Shown: in pieces, positions 8,408 to 17,647 of the stretch
How the letters are laid out: every line of letters starts with the position of its first letter
Position numbering within the stretch: the first letter of the stretch is position 1
Source: Verrucomicrobiota bacterium
GTDB taxonomy: Bacteria; Verrucomicrobiota; Verrucomicrobiia; Chthoniobacterales; SZAS-18
Assembly (NCBI GenBank): GCA_018240025.1
Contig: JAFEGM010000040.1
Location: forward strand, 1-64,000
Length of the DNA: 64,000 nt
Direction: 5' to 3'
Translations under genes and position numbers: made by a program
Notes under the pieces: generated by a model
Database searches by the model: none
What the model saw: the letters and a program-made list of their open reading frames with translations, nothing else
Told to the model about the DNA's origin: nothing

Positions 8408-10309
8408 ATGTTTCTGTATCCGAAGACGTATGACGTGCTGGTGATCGGCGGTGGACACGCCGGCGTCGAGGCCGCGTTGGCCGCGGCACGGATCGGTGCG
8501 GAAGTGCTGCTCCTCTCGCAGAGCCTGGACACCATCGGGCAGATGTCGTGCAATCCCGCGATCGGTGGCCAGGCCAAGGGGCAGATGGTCCGGGAGATCG
8601 ATGCTCTGGGTGGGGCGATGGGTCTGAACACCGATGCCACCGGGATCCAGTTCCGGATGCTGAACGCCTCGAAGGGCCCCAGCGTCCGGTCGCCCCGGGC
8701 GCAGTGCGACAAGAAGGCCTATCAATTTCGGCTCAAGGCGATCTGCGAGCGAATGTCCGGGCTCGACCTCCACCAGGCAAATGTCGCGCGTCTTCTGGTC
8801 GAGAATGACGCGGTCCGCGGGATCGAGACGAATCTGGGCGTGCGGATCGAGGCCAGATCCGTGGTCATCACCACCGGAACCTTCCTTCGTGGACTGCTGC
8901 ATGTCGGGCAATCGAACACCACGGGTGGGCGCATGGGAGATGCCGCGTCCAGCTTGAGCGACTCTCTGCGCGAGCTGGGTTTCGAGGTCGGTCGTTTCAA
9001 GACCGGCACACCCTGCCGCCTGAATGGCCGCTTGATCGATTTCTCGCGCCTGCAGCCGCAGCCTGGAGACGAGCCGCCGAGTCCCTTCAGTTTTCGGCGT
9101 TGGGAGCTGGAGTCCGTCGGCAGGGACGAGTTGTTTACCCTGAACCATTGGGCGGACGGATTGTTCCACGTGGAACAATTGGCCTGCCACATCACGGCCA
9201 CGACCCCCGAGACCCACGAGATTATCCGCCAGAACCTCCATCGTTCGCCCATGTACACCGGGCGAATCGAAGGGCTGGGCCCCCGCTACTGCCCGTCCAT
9301 CGAGGACAAGATCGTCAAATTCGCGGAGAAGGAGAGCCATCAACTCTTCCTGGAACCGGAAGGGCGCCACACCAGCGAATACTACGTCAACGGGGTCTCC
9401 ACCTCCCTTCCCTACGACGTCCAGTTCGCCTTCCTCCGCACCATCCCTGGGCTTGAGCGCGCGGAAATCATCCGCCCCGGTTACGCGGTCGAGTACGACT
9501 ACTGCCCGCCCACCCAGCTTCAGCCGACGTTGGAAACCAAACGGGTTCGCGGATTGTACTTCGCCGGCCAGATCAACGGCACCTCCGGCTACGAGGAAGC
9601 CGCCGGCCAGGGCTTGATCGCCGGCGCGAACGCCGCCCTGGCAATTGCCGCCAAGCCCCCTCTCCTGCTGGACCGCACCACCTCCTACCTCGGCGTCCTG
9701 ATCGATGACCTGGTCACCCGAGGCGTCGACGAGCCCTATCGCATGTTCACCAGTCGGGCCGAGCACCGCTTGGTACTACGCCACGACAACGCGGACCTCC
9801 GCCTCACGGAGATCGGACATCTCCACGGCCTGGTGGGAGGCCAGCAATGGTCTCACTTCTCCGCCAAACGAACCGCGCTCACCGATCTCCGCGACTACGT
9901 CGGTCGCGTCACCCACGAAGCGACCCGGCTGGAGCGTTGGCTCAAACGCCCTGACAAAAACTGGACCGACCTCCCACAGGCCATCCACGCGAAATTCCCC
10001 GCCGAGCTCTGGGATCTCGTCACCACCGACCTGCGCTATGCCGGGTACATCCAGCGCTCAGAAGTCGAAATCGCCCGAGCCCGACGCCAGGAGGGAACAC
10101 CCATCCCCTCCACCTTCGACTACGCAAACGTGCCCGGGCTCCGCACTGAAGCACGACAGAAGCTCGTCCGGATCGCACCCCTCGATCTGCAGCAGGCCGC
10201 CCGCATTCCGGGAATCACCCCGGCCGACCTTTCCCTCCTGACCGTCTGGCTGGCCCGCCACGCCTCCACCGCCCCGCCGACGGCTACCACCACGGGCGAG
10301 ACTGCTTGA
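8408..10309 (+). CDS. mnmG: tRNA uridine-5-carboxymethylaminomethyl(34) synthesis enzyme MnmG (GidA)
   Basis: MnmG is a FAD protein that works with the GTPase MnmE to add the carboxymethylaminomethyl group to wobble U34 of certain tRNAs. The 633-residue length is normal. The FAD-binding motif GGGHAG lies at 14-19, followed by the family segments [50 protein letters not shown] and [14 protein letters not shown] feature outside the protein logic is a 16-bp parS-like palindrome that encodes FHVEQ at residues 253-257. mnmG often lies close to the replication origin and the parAB genes, but neither rsmG nor parAB is adjacent here. It overlaps or nearly abuts the following M20 hydrolase gene. Confidence 0.97.
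   Translation: MFLYPKTYDVLVIGGGHAGVEAALAAARIGAEVLLLSQSLDTIGQMSCNPAIGGQAKGQMVREIDALGGAMGLNTDATGIQFRMLNASKGPSVRSPRAQCDKKAYQFRLKAICERMSGLDLHQANVARLLVENDAVRGIETNLGVRIEARSVVITTGTFLRGLLHVGQSNTTGGRMGDAASSLSDSLRELGFEVGRFKTGTPCRLNGRLIDFSRLQPQPGDEPPSPFSFRRWELESVGRDELFTLNHWADGLFHVEQLACHITATTPETHEIIRQNLHRSPMYTGRIEGLGPRYCPSIEDKIVKFAEKESHQLFLEPEGRHTSEYYVNGVSTSLPYDVQFAFLRTIPGLERAEIIRPGYAVEYDYCPPTQLQPTLETKRVRGLYFAGQINGTSGYEEAAGQGLIAGANAALAIAAKPPLLLDRTTSYLGVLIDDLVTRGVDEPYRMFTSRAEHRLVLRHDNADLRLTEIGHLHGLVGGQQWSHFSAKRTALTDLRDYVGRVTHEATRLERWLKRPDKNWTDLPQAIHAKFPAELWDLVTTDLRYAGYIQRSEVEIARARRQEGTPIPSTFDYANVPGLRTEARQKLVRIAPLDLQQAARIPGITPADLSLLTVWLARHASTAPPTATTTGETA
9162..9177. other. parS-like centromere site inside mnmG
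   Basis: TGTTCCACGTGGAACA is a perfect 16-bp palindrome matching the near-universal ParB recognition consensus (TGTTNCACGTGNAACA). ParB spreads from such sites to organise chromosome segregation and to load SMC. The identification rests on exact sequence match, and no parA or parB gene is in the window. I found no second copy in these 64 kb. Because parS sites cluster around the origin in most bacteria, the match suggests this window is origin-proximal. Confidence 0.75.
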
Positions 10310-10339
10310 GTGCGCACGCGATTCTGGCCAAGCTCCCGC

Positions 10340-11602
10340 ATGACTCCTGCCCGCACGCTGGCCGATCTCGAGGAACTCCGCGCTCTCACCGGCGACGAAA
10401 ACGGCGCCCAGCGCGTCGCCTTCACACCGACTTGGGCGAAGGCTCGCGCCTGGCTTCGGCAGAAACTGGAAGGCCTGCCTGTCACCGCTCATCAAGACGA
10501 AGCCGGCAATCTCTGGGTCACCCTGCGGGGCGGAACGCAAAAGGAACTCTGGATCGGCGGACACCTCGACTCGGTACCCAACGGCGGCTGGCTCGACGGC
10601 TGTCTGAACGTCCTAGCCGGGCTGGAGATCCTCCGCACCATGGCGGAGCGTTACGACGGTCTTCCCCCGGTCACGCTGCGCTTGGTCGACTGGGCCGACG
10701 AGGAAGGCGCCCGCTTCGGCAAGAGCCTGTGGGGGTCCTCCGCCTGCGCAGGGACGCTGAACCTCGAGGAAGCCCGCAAACTCCGCGACAAGGACGGCAT
10801 TCCGCTGCCCGAGGCGGTGGCCGCGCATGGAATCGACTTCGAATCCGCCCTCCGCTGCGGACGCGAGCGGATCGACGCCGCCGCTTACCTCGAACTCCAC
10901 ATCGAGCAAGGTCCCGTCCTGCTCGACCTCGATCTGCCGCTCGGCACGGTGCTCGGCACCTTCGGCGTCGAGCGTCACGCCATCACCTTCCGCGGCCAGG
11001 CGGCTCATTCCGGCTCCACTCCGATGAACCGTCGGCGCGACGCTTTCCTGGCCGCGGCGCGGATGAGCCCCGAGATCTACGCCATCGCCGAGCGTCACGG
11101 CGGCGTGTGCACCATCGGCTCCTGCACGACGAAACCAGGGATCGTCACCAGCGTGGTGGAGGAATGCCGACTCACCCTCGACCAGCGCGCGCTCGATGCC
11201 GGCGCCCTCGCCGCCATGTATCGGGAAGCGCGGGAAGCCAGCGAGCGCTTCGCCGCCGAGGCCAACGTCAGCGTCGCATGGGAACGCATCTGGAACATCG
11301 AGCCGATCCTCTTCCATGAGGAACTCCGCCAGATGTGCGACGAGGCCATTGCCGAAGTCGCCGGCCGCGGGATGCGCCTCCCCTCCGGGCCCCTCCACGA
11401 TGCCGCGGAAGTCGCCCGCTCGGGCATTCCGACCGTCATGATGTTCGTGCAGAGCCTGCACGGCATCAGCCACAACAAGATCGAAGACACCAAACGCGAG
11501 CACCTCGAGCTTTGCGTCCAAGCCTTCGGCCGGCTGGCCGAGAAGGCGATGGCCTGGGTCCAGGCGAACTTTCCCGAACCTAGGAAACCGGTCCCGTGGT
11601 AA
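10340..11602 (+). CDS. M20-family amidohydrolase (hydantoinase/carbamoylase type)
   Basis: This is a di-zinc hydrolase that removes a carbamoyl or related group from N-substituted amino acids or ureides. The family includes N-carbamoyl-L-amino-acid hydrolase and allantoate amidohydrolase. The metal-site segment GGHLDSVPNGGWLDG (His75, Asp86), the acidic pair in DWADEEGARFG, the dimer-domain His in LELHIEQGP and the C-terminal HDAAEVA with HGISHNKIEDT all fit. I use the ATG at MTPARTLADLEEL (420 residues). A GTG ten codons upstream overlaps the mnmG stop and is an alternative. The substrate cannot be named, since no purine or hydantoin genes are nearby. The next gene starts within 10 bases, so the two may be co-transcribed. 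Confidence 0.88.
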   Translation: MTPARTLADLEELRALTGDENGAQRVAFTPTWAKARAWLRQKLEGLPVTAHQDEAGNLWVTLRGGTQKELWIGGHLDSVPNGGWLDGCLNVLAGLEILRTMAERYDGLPPVTLRLVDWADEEGARFGKSLWGSSACAGTLNLEEARKLRDKDGIPLPEAVAAHGIDFESALRCGRERIDAAAYLELHIEQGPVLLDLDLPLGTVLGTFGVERHAITFRGQAAHSGSTPMNRRRDAFLAAARMSPEIYAIAERHGGVCTIGSCTTKPGIVTSVVEECRLTLDQRALDAGALAAMYREAREASERFAAEANVSVAWERIWNIEPILFHEELRQMCDEAIAEVAGRGMRLPSGPLHDAAEVARSGIPTVMMFVQSLHGISHNKIEDTKREHLELCVQAFGRLAEKAMAWVQANFPEPRKPVPW

Positions 11603-11610
11603 ACTTCCCC

Positions 11611-12117
11611 ATGCGGGCGATCCTCACCGCGCTCCTTCTGGCGTCATCCGCTGCTGACTTCGAGGCGGCAGAGGAATTCAAGACCGAACTGACCGGCCGT
11701 CTGGTCCAAGGCGCCAGCGGGCAGCCGGTCCTGCGACTGACTCTGCGCAACGTTTCTCGCGCGCTCCTCACCTACCTCCCCTCGGACTTGCCGTGGATGC
11801 AGCTCCTCTTCCACGAACTGGACGTCACACCACAGCCCCGCTGGTGGAACCTCAGCCGCGCCGCTCCGTTGACCCGTACCTATGTCTGCCGACATCATCT
11901 TGACCTGAGCGAACGCACCTTGGCACCCGGCGCGGAAATCGTGGGCGACATACGGCTCGCCAGCCATTTCATGAAATTCGACCAAGCCCACGACGCCGGC
12001 CCACTGACCGTGCGCTGGTCCATCTCCTCGATGGGAACTGCTCTGCAGTACGCCAAGTGCGTCGGCGCCGAAACGCTTCCAACGCCGGATCAAGCCGCTG
12101 CACAACCGCGCAGGTAA
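11611..12117 (+). CDS. Small secreted protein of unknown function
   Basis: I do not recognise this protein of about 168 residues. It starts with a short basic and hydrophobic stretch (MRAILTALLLASSAADFEA) that looks like a signal peptide, so it is probably exported. The remainder (LRLTLRNVSRALLTYLP, TYVCRHHLDLSERTLAPG, FDQAHDAGPLTVRWSI) alternates in a beta-rich way suggesting an immunoglobulin-like or similar sandwich. I prefer the ATG over an upstream GTG that overlaps the stop of the preceding hydrolase gene. The stop lies 11 bases from the convergent M29 aminopeptidase gene. Confidence 0.62.
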   Translation: MRAILTALLLASSAADFEAAEEFKTELTGRLVQGASGQPVLRLTLRNVSRALLTYLPSDLPWMQLLFHELDVTPQPRWWNLSRAAPLTRTYVCRHHLDLSERTLAPGAEIVGDIRLASHFMKFDQAHDAGPLTVRWSISSMGTALQYAKCVGAETLPTPDQAAAQPRR

Positions 12118-12128
12118 GCTGCCCGACC

Positions 12129-13148
12129 TCAGATCAGGAACTTCCCGCCCGCCATCACCTGCTCCTTGTCGAACCAGATGTCGAAATCGCGTCCGACGCA
12201 GTCGATGTGCGTCTTCGAGATCCACGGCTGACCCGTGTGCTCGCTGTAGGGATGCCCGAAGGCGATGTGGATCCCCGGGATCTTCTCGTCCTGCAAGATC
12301 TGGCCAATGACCCCAGGGCAGGCCGTATTCGTGCCGATGGCGAACTCCCCCACCCGGTTCGAATTCTCGTCCGTGCTGGTGTAGTCGCGGAATTCCCGCA
12401 GCAGTTCGTCGTTCTCGCACTGCATGTCGACGATGCGGTTGTTCTTCACCTCTAAGCGAAGCGGCGTAGTTTTCAGATCTCCATACTTCTGACAGAGATA
12501 ATCGCCCACCACGCCGTCCACGATGAAGATCCCATTGGTGTTGAACGGAGAGGTGAAGATCTCGCCGCCGGGGAGATTGCCCCACTTGTCGGTCGTGATG
12601 ATGCCGCTGGTCTTGATCCAGCGCAGGTAGGGCGAGAACTCTCCCACGAACTCGGTCCCGTGGGGCGTCTTGCAGGTGATCCGCTCGGCCTGACGCGCCT
12701 TTTCGACCAGGCGCTGCGAAAGCGCGTCGACCGCGTGGAAATCGGCCCGCATGCCCTGCACCATGATCTGCCGGCTGATGTTCACCATGTGGCCGTGGCG
12801 CAGCTTCTTCTCGTTCACCACCTTGGTCATCTGAATGCGCGAGCCGAGCTCACCCGTCTGGGTCTGGGCGCAGAACACGCTGACCTGCGAGGTGGCCAGA
12901 TCGGCCAGAATATCAGCCGGCATGTCCTTCAGCGGTCGCTGGGCATGCCGCTCCAGCACGAAGACGCTGTATTCGGCCCCGACCGCCTCGATTTCCTGCT
13001 GCAGCGCGGCCGCGATCTCCCTAGAAGCCTCATCGGTGATGATGGTCATCCGCTCGTTCGGCTGCAGACGCAGGCAGACGTGGATGGCATTCTTCGCCCC
13101 CGGGACGAGTTCCGGGTCAACAGGGAAGGGAAAGAGACGGTCCGGCAT
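12129..13148 (-). CDS. M29-family (AmpS-like) metallo-aminopeptidase, first copy
   Basis: Thermophilic-type M29 aminopeptidases release N-terminal residues and use a two-metal site built late in the sequence. This 339-residue protein has the family's Glu-rich second half: GEFSPYLRW, GNLPGGEIFTSPFNTNGIFIVDG, EFAIGTN, IHIAFGHPY and HIDCVGRDFDIWFD. It starts at the ATG giving MPDRLFPFPVDPE. A second, distantly related M29 protein is encoded near 54 kb. The present copy is slightly shorter and its metal-site segments are less standard, so activity is likely but not certain. The TIGR03790 gene precedes it on the same strand with a gap of 101 bases that contains a perfect 7-bp stem-loop. Confidence 0.85.
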   Translation of the reverse strand: MPDRLFPFPVDPELVPGAKNAIHVCLRLQPNERMTIITDEASREIAAALQQEIEAVGAEYSVFVLERHAQRPLKDMPADILADLATSQVSVFCAQTQTGELGSRIQMTKVVNEKKLRHGHMVNISRQIMVQGMRADFHAVDALSQRLVEKARQAERITCKTPHGTEFVGEFSPYLRWIKTSGIITTDKWGNLPGGEIFTSPFNTNGIFIVDGVVGDYLCQKYGDLKTTPLRLEVKNNRIVDMQCENDELLREFRDYTSTDENSNRVGEFAIGTNTACPGVIGQILQDEKIPGIHIAFGHPYSEHTGQPWISKTHIDCVGRDFDIWFDKEQVMAGGKFLI

Positions 13149-13171
13149 TTGGAAAAGGTGGGGCGGAAATT

Positions 13172-13187
13172 GGGGCGAAATCGCCCC
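13172..13187. other. Perfect stem-loop between TIGR03790 and M29 peptidase genes
   Basis: GGGGCGA-AA-TCGCCCC is a perfect 7-bp inverted repeat with a 2-base spacer, lying 24 bases upstream of the M29 peptidase start. It could be a regulator half-site pair or a weak hairpin. There is no T-run for termination on either strand. The function is not known. Confidence 0.35.
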
Positions 13188-13249
13188 TGAGCAATGAAAG
13201 ATGCGGGGGAAATTCGCGCCCCGGCCCGGAGTTGGCCTTGGAGGAATCC

Positions 13250-14917
13250 CTACTTCTTTCCAGGCGAGGCCGCCGGCACCGGCGTGGGCGTGGGCGGCGG
13301 CGGATCGAGATAACGCTCGAACGCCCGAAACGCATCGACCACCGGCGTGCCGATCCACTTACCGATGGACGCCCGGGCCAGCGCCAGCCCCTGGGCCCTG
13401 CGCTCGGGGCCCCGCATGGCGTGAATCATGGAGAGCGTGACCCGTTGGTCGTCGTCCACCTCGCTATATGCCTCCCGGGCGAGCTCGTAGGTCTTCAACC
13501 CGGCCGCCACGTCCCCCCGCTGCACCTGCCAGGCCGCCAGCCCTTCGTAGATCCGGCCGCTCCTGAAACGGCGGGCGGCCTTGGCCATTTCGGAGTCGAT
13601 GTAGTTCGTTGCCTTCGAGCGCCGCTGATGGGCCAGCGTGGAAAAGACCCGAAGCTCCGACTCGCGCGCGTCCCCCCCGACGAAGTCCTTCTCCGGCTCG
13701 AGCAGGTTCAGATCGGCCCGCGTGGCCAGCTCCTGGGCGACCTTGAAGGGCCGATAGAGCGGATCGCCCACCAGCGTGTTCATCCAGGAGAGCACCGGCA
13801 TCGACATGTAGACCGCCTCGCCCACCGTGAAGCCTGCGCGCAGACGCGGCATGAGCTGGTCGAAATGCACCGTGAAGCTCAGGAACGGCTCGTACACATT
13901 GCCGCACGAGACTGCTGCGCCCGCCGCCAGAAGCGGGCCAACCCAGAACGCATTCTCTCCCCGGATCGAGGCGGCGCTGTAGGAGTGGATGTGGATGGCC
14001 ACCGCGCCGCGCTGGAATTTCCAGCCAGGGCGAACGAACGGCCCCGCGACCCCGCCTGCGTACCAGCCGAGGTACAGTGCTGCCTCCTTCATCGGATACC
14101 CCACTTCAAACAGATCCGGACGCTCGTCCCAGACCACCGGCAGGTCGCAGTCCTTCGCCGCCTTGCGCAGCCATTCGTCGCCCTGCAGCAGGCCCTTGTC
14201 CTCGGGACCGAGCCCGCGGGCATCCAGATAGGCCCGACCCCAGAGTCCGCGTTCCTCCACCGCCACGGCGTCGTCGATCATTCGCCGGCAGATCGCATCG
14301 CTCGGGCCATCGATGCGCCCCACGATCAGGCACCACGGGATACCGTTCTCGTGCACCCGCGAGAAGGCGCGGAAATACGGATTCACCACAAACCCCGAGA
14401 TGTTGCGCGTGAAGCCAGCCAGCACGGCCAGTTCGGAATCGACCGCCGCGCCATTCACCTCCCGCACCGGGGAAGGCTGAGAGGAGGAATCGCCCTCGTA
14501 GGGGATCGTCCGCTGGGCGATCTTCAGCGGAATGCCGCGCGTCAGCACGATGTAGCGGATGCGCGAGCCCGTCACCGTGGAGGACGGATTCATCCCCGGG
14601 CGATCGCGCGTGCGCTCCCACCAGCGGTTGTCGTCGAAGGCCTTGCGCAGCGGCTCGGCGATGTCGCGATCGTACTCGTCGCGATTGATCTCCTCCGTCA
14701 GCGCGCAGCGGATGGCCACGATGCGATCGGCCGGAATGCGGCGCTTCTGCGCGTAGTACTCGGCCAGCGGCTTGCCCAGCGGATCGGCCGAGTTGTAGAC
14801 GACGATGGCCAGCGCGGCGGGGTCGTTCGCCCCTCCCGGCTGCCCCGGCAGACGCAGGACTTGGGCAGGCAGCAGGCCGGCTCCGAGGAGGAGAAGAGCC
14901 AAAAGGCGAAACAGCAT
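13250..14917 (-). CDS. TIGR03790-family exported protein
   Basis: This 555-residue protein begins with a signal peptide (MLFRLLALLLLGAGLLPAQV). It continues with the diagnostic segment NDPAALAIVVYNSADPLGKPLAEYYAQKR, followed by IPADRIVAIRC, RIRYIVLTRGIPLKI, and GDPLYRPF towards the end. These fit TIGR03790, an uncharacterised family noted for occurring only in species that also have exosortase-type sorting systems (Verrucomicrobia, Acidobacteria, Cyanobacteria and others). The chosen ATG follows a short non-membrane leader in the same frame. It ends in a Pro-rich tail. No exosortase or PEP-CTERM protein was seen in the window, so the link is family knowledge, not local evidence. The upstream PhnP-like gene ends 4 bases before this start, implying an operon. 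Confidence 0.85.
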   Translation of the reverse strand: MLFRLLALLLLGAGLLPAQVLRLPGQPGGANDPAALAIVVYNSADPLGKPLAEYYAQKRRIPADRIVAIRCALTEEINRDEYDRDIAEPLRKAFDDNRWWERTRDRPGMNPSSTVTGSRIRYIVLTRGIPLKIAQRTIPYEGDSSSQPSPVREVNGAAVDSELAVLAGFTRNISGFVVNPYFRAFSRVHENGIPWCLIVGRIDGPSDAICRRMIDDAVAVEERGLWGRAYLDARGLGPEDKGLLQGDEWLRKAAKDCDLPVVWDERPDLFEVGYPMKEAALYLGWYAGGVAGPFVRPGWKFQRGAVAIHIHSYSAASIRGENAFWVGPLLAAGAAVSCGNVYEPFLSFTVHFDQLMPRLRAGFTVGEAVYMSMPVLSWMNTLVGDPLYRPFKVAQELATRADLNLLEPEKDFVGGDARESELRVFSTLAHQRRSKATNYIDSEMAKAARRFRSGRIYEGLAAWQVQRGDVAAGLKTYELAREAYSEVDDDQRVTLSMIHAMRGPERRAQGLALARASIGKWIGTPVVDAFRAFERYLDPPPPTPTPVPAASPGKK

Positions 14918-14921
14918 GTCC

Positions 14922-15698
14922 TCAAAAGGACAGGCGGAGTCCGTCGAACGCAACCGCGACTCCCGCGGGCAGCCCGGCTTCGGTCTCGGCGTGACCCAGA
15001 TCGTGCGAGAGATGCGTCAGGAGCGTCGAGCGCGGTCCGACGTCCCGCGCCACGTCCAGCGCCTCGGCCACGCTCAGATGCGTCGGGTGCGGAGTGCGTC
15101 GGAGGGCGTCGATGGCCAGCGTGTCCACCCCCCGAATGCGCTCCCGCACCGGCTCGGGGACGCCGTTGCAATCCGGCAGGTACGCGAAGAGCGGCCGACC
15201 CGCCTCCTCGAAGAGATAGCCAGTCACCGTCATCTTCCCATGCGGCACCGGCAGCGGCGTCAGCGTCAGCCCGCCGAGTTCGAAGGGCGCCTCGACGAGA
15301 TGCGGCTCGGGAATGAGGTAGCCCGGATACCGGTGCAGCCCGTCGAAGGCGAATTTGAAGACCCGCTCGAAGGCCCGCATCGTCTCGGGCGGGGCGTAGA
15401 TCGGCAATGTGCCCGTCGGACTGACGAAGCAGAACGGCCGCAGGTCGTCGAAGCCCATGATGTGGTCGGTGTGGGGATGCGTGTAGACCACCGCATCGAC
15501 CTGCCGGATGCGCTCGCGCAGACATTGGGCGCGAAAATCCGGGCCGGTATCGACCACAAACGCGAACCCACCGGAACGCACGTAGAGCGAGGCGCGCGAA
15601 CGTTGATCGCGAGGATCGGTGGACGTGCAGACCTCGCATTGGCAGCCGATGACGGGGATCCCCAGCGAAGTGCCTGTGCCGAGGAAAGTGATGTCCAC
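14922..15698 (-). CDS. PhnP-like metallo-beta-lactamase-fold hydrolase
   Basis: This 258-residue enzyme belongs to the MBL-fold group that contains PhnP cyclic phosphodiesterase and RNase Z relatives. The zinc motif THPHTDH lies at 73-79, and VVDTGPDFR marks the preceding strand. The extra cysteines in IGCQCEVC (19, 21, 24) match the structural zinc site of PhnP. A late PHGKMTVTGY and HLSHDLGH supply further ligands. The likely reaction is hydrolysis of a cyclic phosphate or phosphodiester, but no phn genes are nearby, so the substrate is open. It is the first gene of a probable operon with the TIGR03790 gene and diverges from recN. Confidence 0.87.
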   Translation of the reverse strand: MDITFLGTGTSLGIPVIGCQCEVCTSTDPRDQRSRASLYVRSGGFAFVVDTGPDFRAQCLRERIRQVDAVVYTHPHTDHIMGFDDLRPFCFVSPTGTLPIYAPPETMRAFERVFKFAFDGLHRYPGYLIPEPHLVEAPFELGGLTLTPLPVPHGKMTVTGYLFEEAGRPLFAYLPDCNGVPEPVRERIRGVDTLAIDALRRTPHPTHLSVAEALDVARDVGPRSTLLTHLSHDLGHAETEAGLPAGVAVAFDGLRLSF

Positions 15699-15790
15699 GC
15701 GATTTTCGAATTTCAGATTTTGCCGAGCTGCGCTGCCACGCGCACGATACCCGTCTCACCCCGATCCGAAATCCGAAATCTGAATCGAGC
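15699..15790. repeat. Word-type inverted repeat between the PhnP-like gene and recN
   Basis: The divergent gap holds two arms built from the words TTTCGAA/TTTCAGA on the left and CCGAAAT/CCGAAATCTGAA on the right. They are roughly inverse complements of each other across about 50 bases. The pattern belongs to the same stylistic group as the longer word-repeats elsewhere in the window. It also contains any promoters of both genes. I could not assign boxes. Confidence 0.5.
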
Positions 15791-15798
15791 GAAGCGCG

Positions 15799-17583
15799 AT
15801 GCCCTCCCCTGCAGAAGCCGCCGGCAAGGCGAAAACGGACTCCTCCCGCGCGCCGTCCAGCGCCGCGCGGCTGGCCTCGCTGCGCATCAAGAACCTCGCC
15901 TTGGTCGACGACCTCACCTGGGAGCTCACGCCCGGATTCGTCGCCGTCACCGGCGAAACGGGCGCGGGCAAATCCGTCATTCTGGGCGCGCTCAAGCTCC
16001 TGCTCGGAGAACGCGCGGACAAGACCCTCATCCGCACCGGCGCCGAGTCGTGCACCGTGGAAGGCGTCTTCCAACTCAGCCCCCGCGGGGTGCAGGACTG
16101 CGACCGACAGCTGGAAGAGCTGGGGCTCGAACCCTGCGAGGAAGGGCAGTTGCTCATCCGGCGCAGCTTCACGGCCAGCGGAACGAACAAGCAGTTCGTC
16201 AACGGCTCGCCGGCCACGCTCGTTGCGCTGAAGACGATCGCCGGCGGCCTGGTCGATCTCCATGGGCCGCACGATCATCAATCGCTCCTCCTGCCCGACA
16301 AACAGCTCGCACTGCTCGACGCCTTTGCCCGCGCTGGCGGCGCCCGCAGCGCCTATGAATCCGAGTGGCAAAAGCTGCAGGCGCTGAGGGCCGAGAGCGA
16401 GGCGCTCAGCGGCGGCTCGATGGAGCGCGAGCTCGATCTGCTGCGGCATCAGGTCGGAGAAATCCGCCAGGCCGATCCCCAGCCCGGCGAAGACGCCGAG
16501 GTGGCGGCGCGCTATACGGTGGCGGCGAACGCCCGCCGGCTCATCGAACTCGCCTCCGGCGTGGCGGCGGAGTTGACGGAGAGCGAGCCCTCCATCCTCG
16601 CGCGATTGGGCGAAACCAGCCGACAGCTCCGCGAACTGGCCCGGCTCGACCCGACCGGCACGGCCGCCTTCCAGAGCAGCCATGAATCGGCTGTCGTCGA
16701 GCTCGAGGACCTCGCGCGCAATCTTGGGCATTACGCCGAGAGGCTCGATCTCGACCCCGAGCAGCTGGCCGCGCTGGAGGAGCGGCACACCCTCCTGCAG
16801 AGCCTGAAGCGCAAGTACGGCGGCACCCTCGAGGCCGCGCTCGATTTCGCGTCCGAGGCGGAAGCGCGCCTGCACAAGCTCGAGCACCGCGGCGCCGAGC
16901 TGGAGCGCCTCGAAAAAGAGCAGCGCACCTGCGAGACGGAACTGCGCCGTCGCGGGCAGGCGCTCAGCGCGTTGCGGCAGAAGGCCGCACCCGAGCTCTC
17001 GGCCGCGGTCGCGGGCCAGCTGCGCGATCTCGGTTTCAAGAAGTCGGAGTTCGACATCCGTTTGCTGCCCCTCGAAACGCCGGGACAGCACGGGCTGGAA
17101 AGCGTCGAACTCGTCTTCGCTCCTCAGGCCCGCGGCTTCGAACACGTGGAGTTCCTTTTCGCGCCCAATCCGGGCGAGCCGGCCAAACCGCTGCGCAGCA
17201 TTGCCAGCAGCGGCGAGATCTCGCGCGTCATGCTGGCCGTGAAGAGCGCCCTGGCCGACCACGACGCGGTCCCGCTGCTCGTCTTCGACGAGATCGATGC
17301 CAACGTCGGCGGCGAGATCGCCAGCCGCGTCGGTGCCCGCATGCAATCGCTCGGGCGCGGCCGGCAGGTGCTCTGCATCACGCATCTGCCGCAGGTTGCC
17401 GCCCAGGCTGCGGCGCACTTCGCGGTCGAGAAGGAATTCGTCGGCGACCGCACCGTCTCCCGTCTGCGCAGTCTCGAAGGGAAAGCGCGCGAGCAGGAGC
17501 TCGCCCGCATGCTGGGCGGGGCCAACGCCACCTCTCTGGCGCTCGCGCGAGAAATGCTGCAAAGCCAAAACAAGGCGACATAA
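15799..17583 (+). CDS. recN: DNA repair ATPase RecN
   Basis: RecN is an SMC-like ATPase that tethers DNA ends during recombinational repair of double-strand breaks. The 594-residue protein has the RecN N-terminus LASLRIKNLALVDDLTWEL, Walker A GETGAGKS at 52-59, a shortened coiled-coil arm rich in Leu/Glu/Arg, a signature segment (ASSGEISRVMLAVK) and Walker B LLVFDEIDANVGGEIA. CITHLPQVAAQA follows at the end. A 25-residue extension precedes the usual start, so an internal start is possible, but no better codon was found. The gene is monocistronic by appearance: an A+T-rich gap follows it and the next gene is unrelated. Confidence 0.96.
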   Translation: MPSPAEAAGKAKTDSSRAPSSAARLASLRIKNLALVDDLTWELTPGFVAVTGETGAGKSVILGALKLLLGERADKTLIRTGAESCTVEGVFQLSPRGVQDCDRQLEELGLEPCEEGQLLIRRSFTASGTNKQFVNGSPATLVALKTIAGGLVDLHGPHDHQSLLLPDKQLALLDAFARAGGARSAYESEWQKLQALRAESEALSGGSMERELDLLRHQVGEIRQADPQPGEDAEVAARYTVAANARRLIELASGVAAELTESEPSILARLGETSRQLRELARLDPTGTAAFQSSHESAVVELEDLARNLGHYAERLDLDPEQLAALEERHTLLQSLKRKYGGTLEAALDFASEAEARLHKLEHRGAELERLEKEQRTCETELRRRGQALSALRQKAAPELSAAVAGQLRDLGFKKSEFDIRLLPLETPGQHGLESVELVFAPQARGFEHVEFLFAPNPGEPAKPLRSIASSGEISRVMLAVKSALADHDAVPLLVFDEIDANVGGEIASRVGARMQSLGRGRQVLCITHLPQVAAQAAAHFAVEKEFVGDRTVSRLRSLEGKAREQELARMLGGANATSLALAREMLQSQNKAT

Positions 17584-17647
17584 TCTTTCTTCTATTTCTA
17601 CAAATATCTTGTTGCTTCGTCTATGTTGACCTGCTTTTCTGGTCGGC

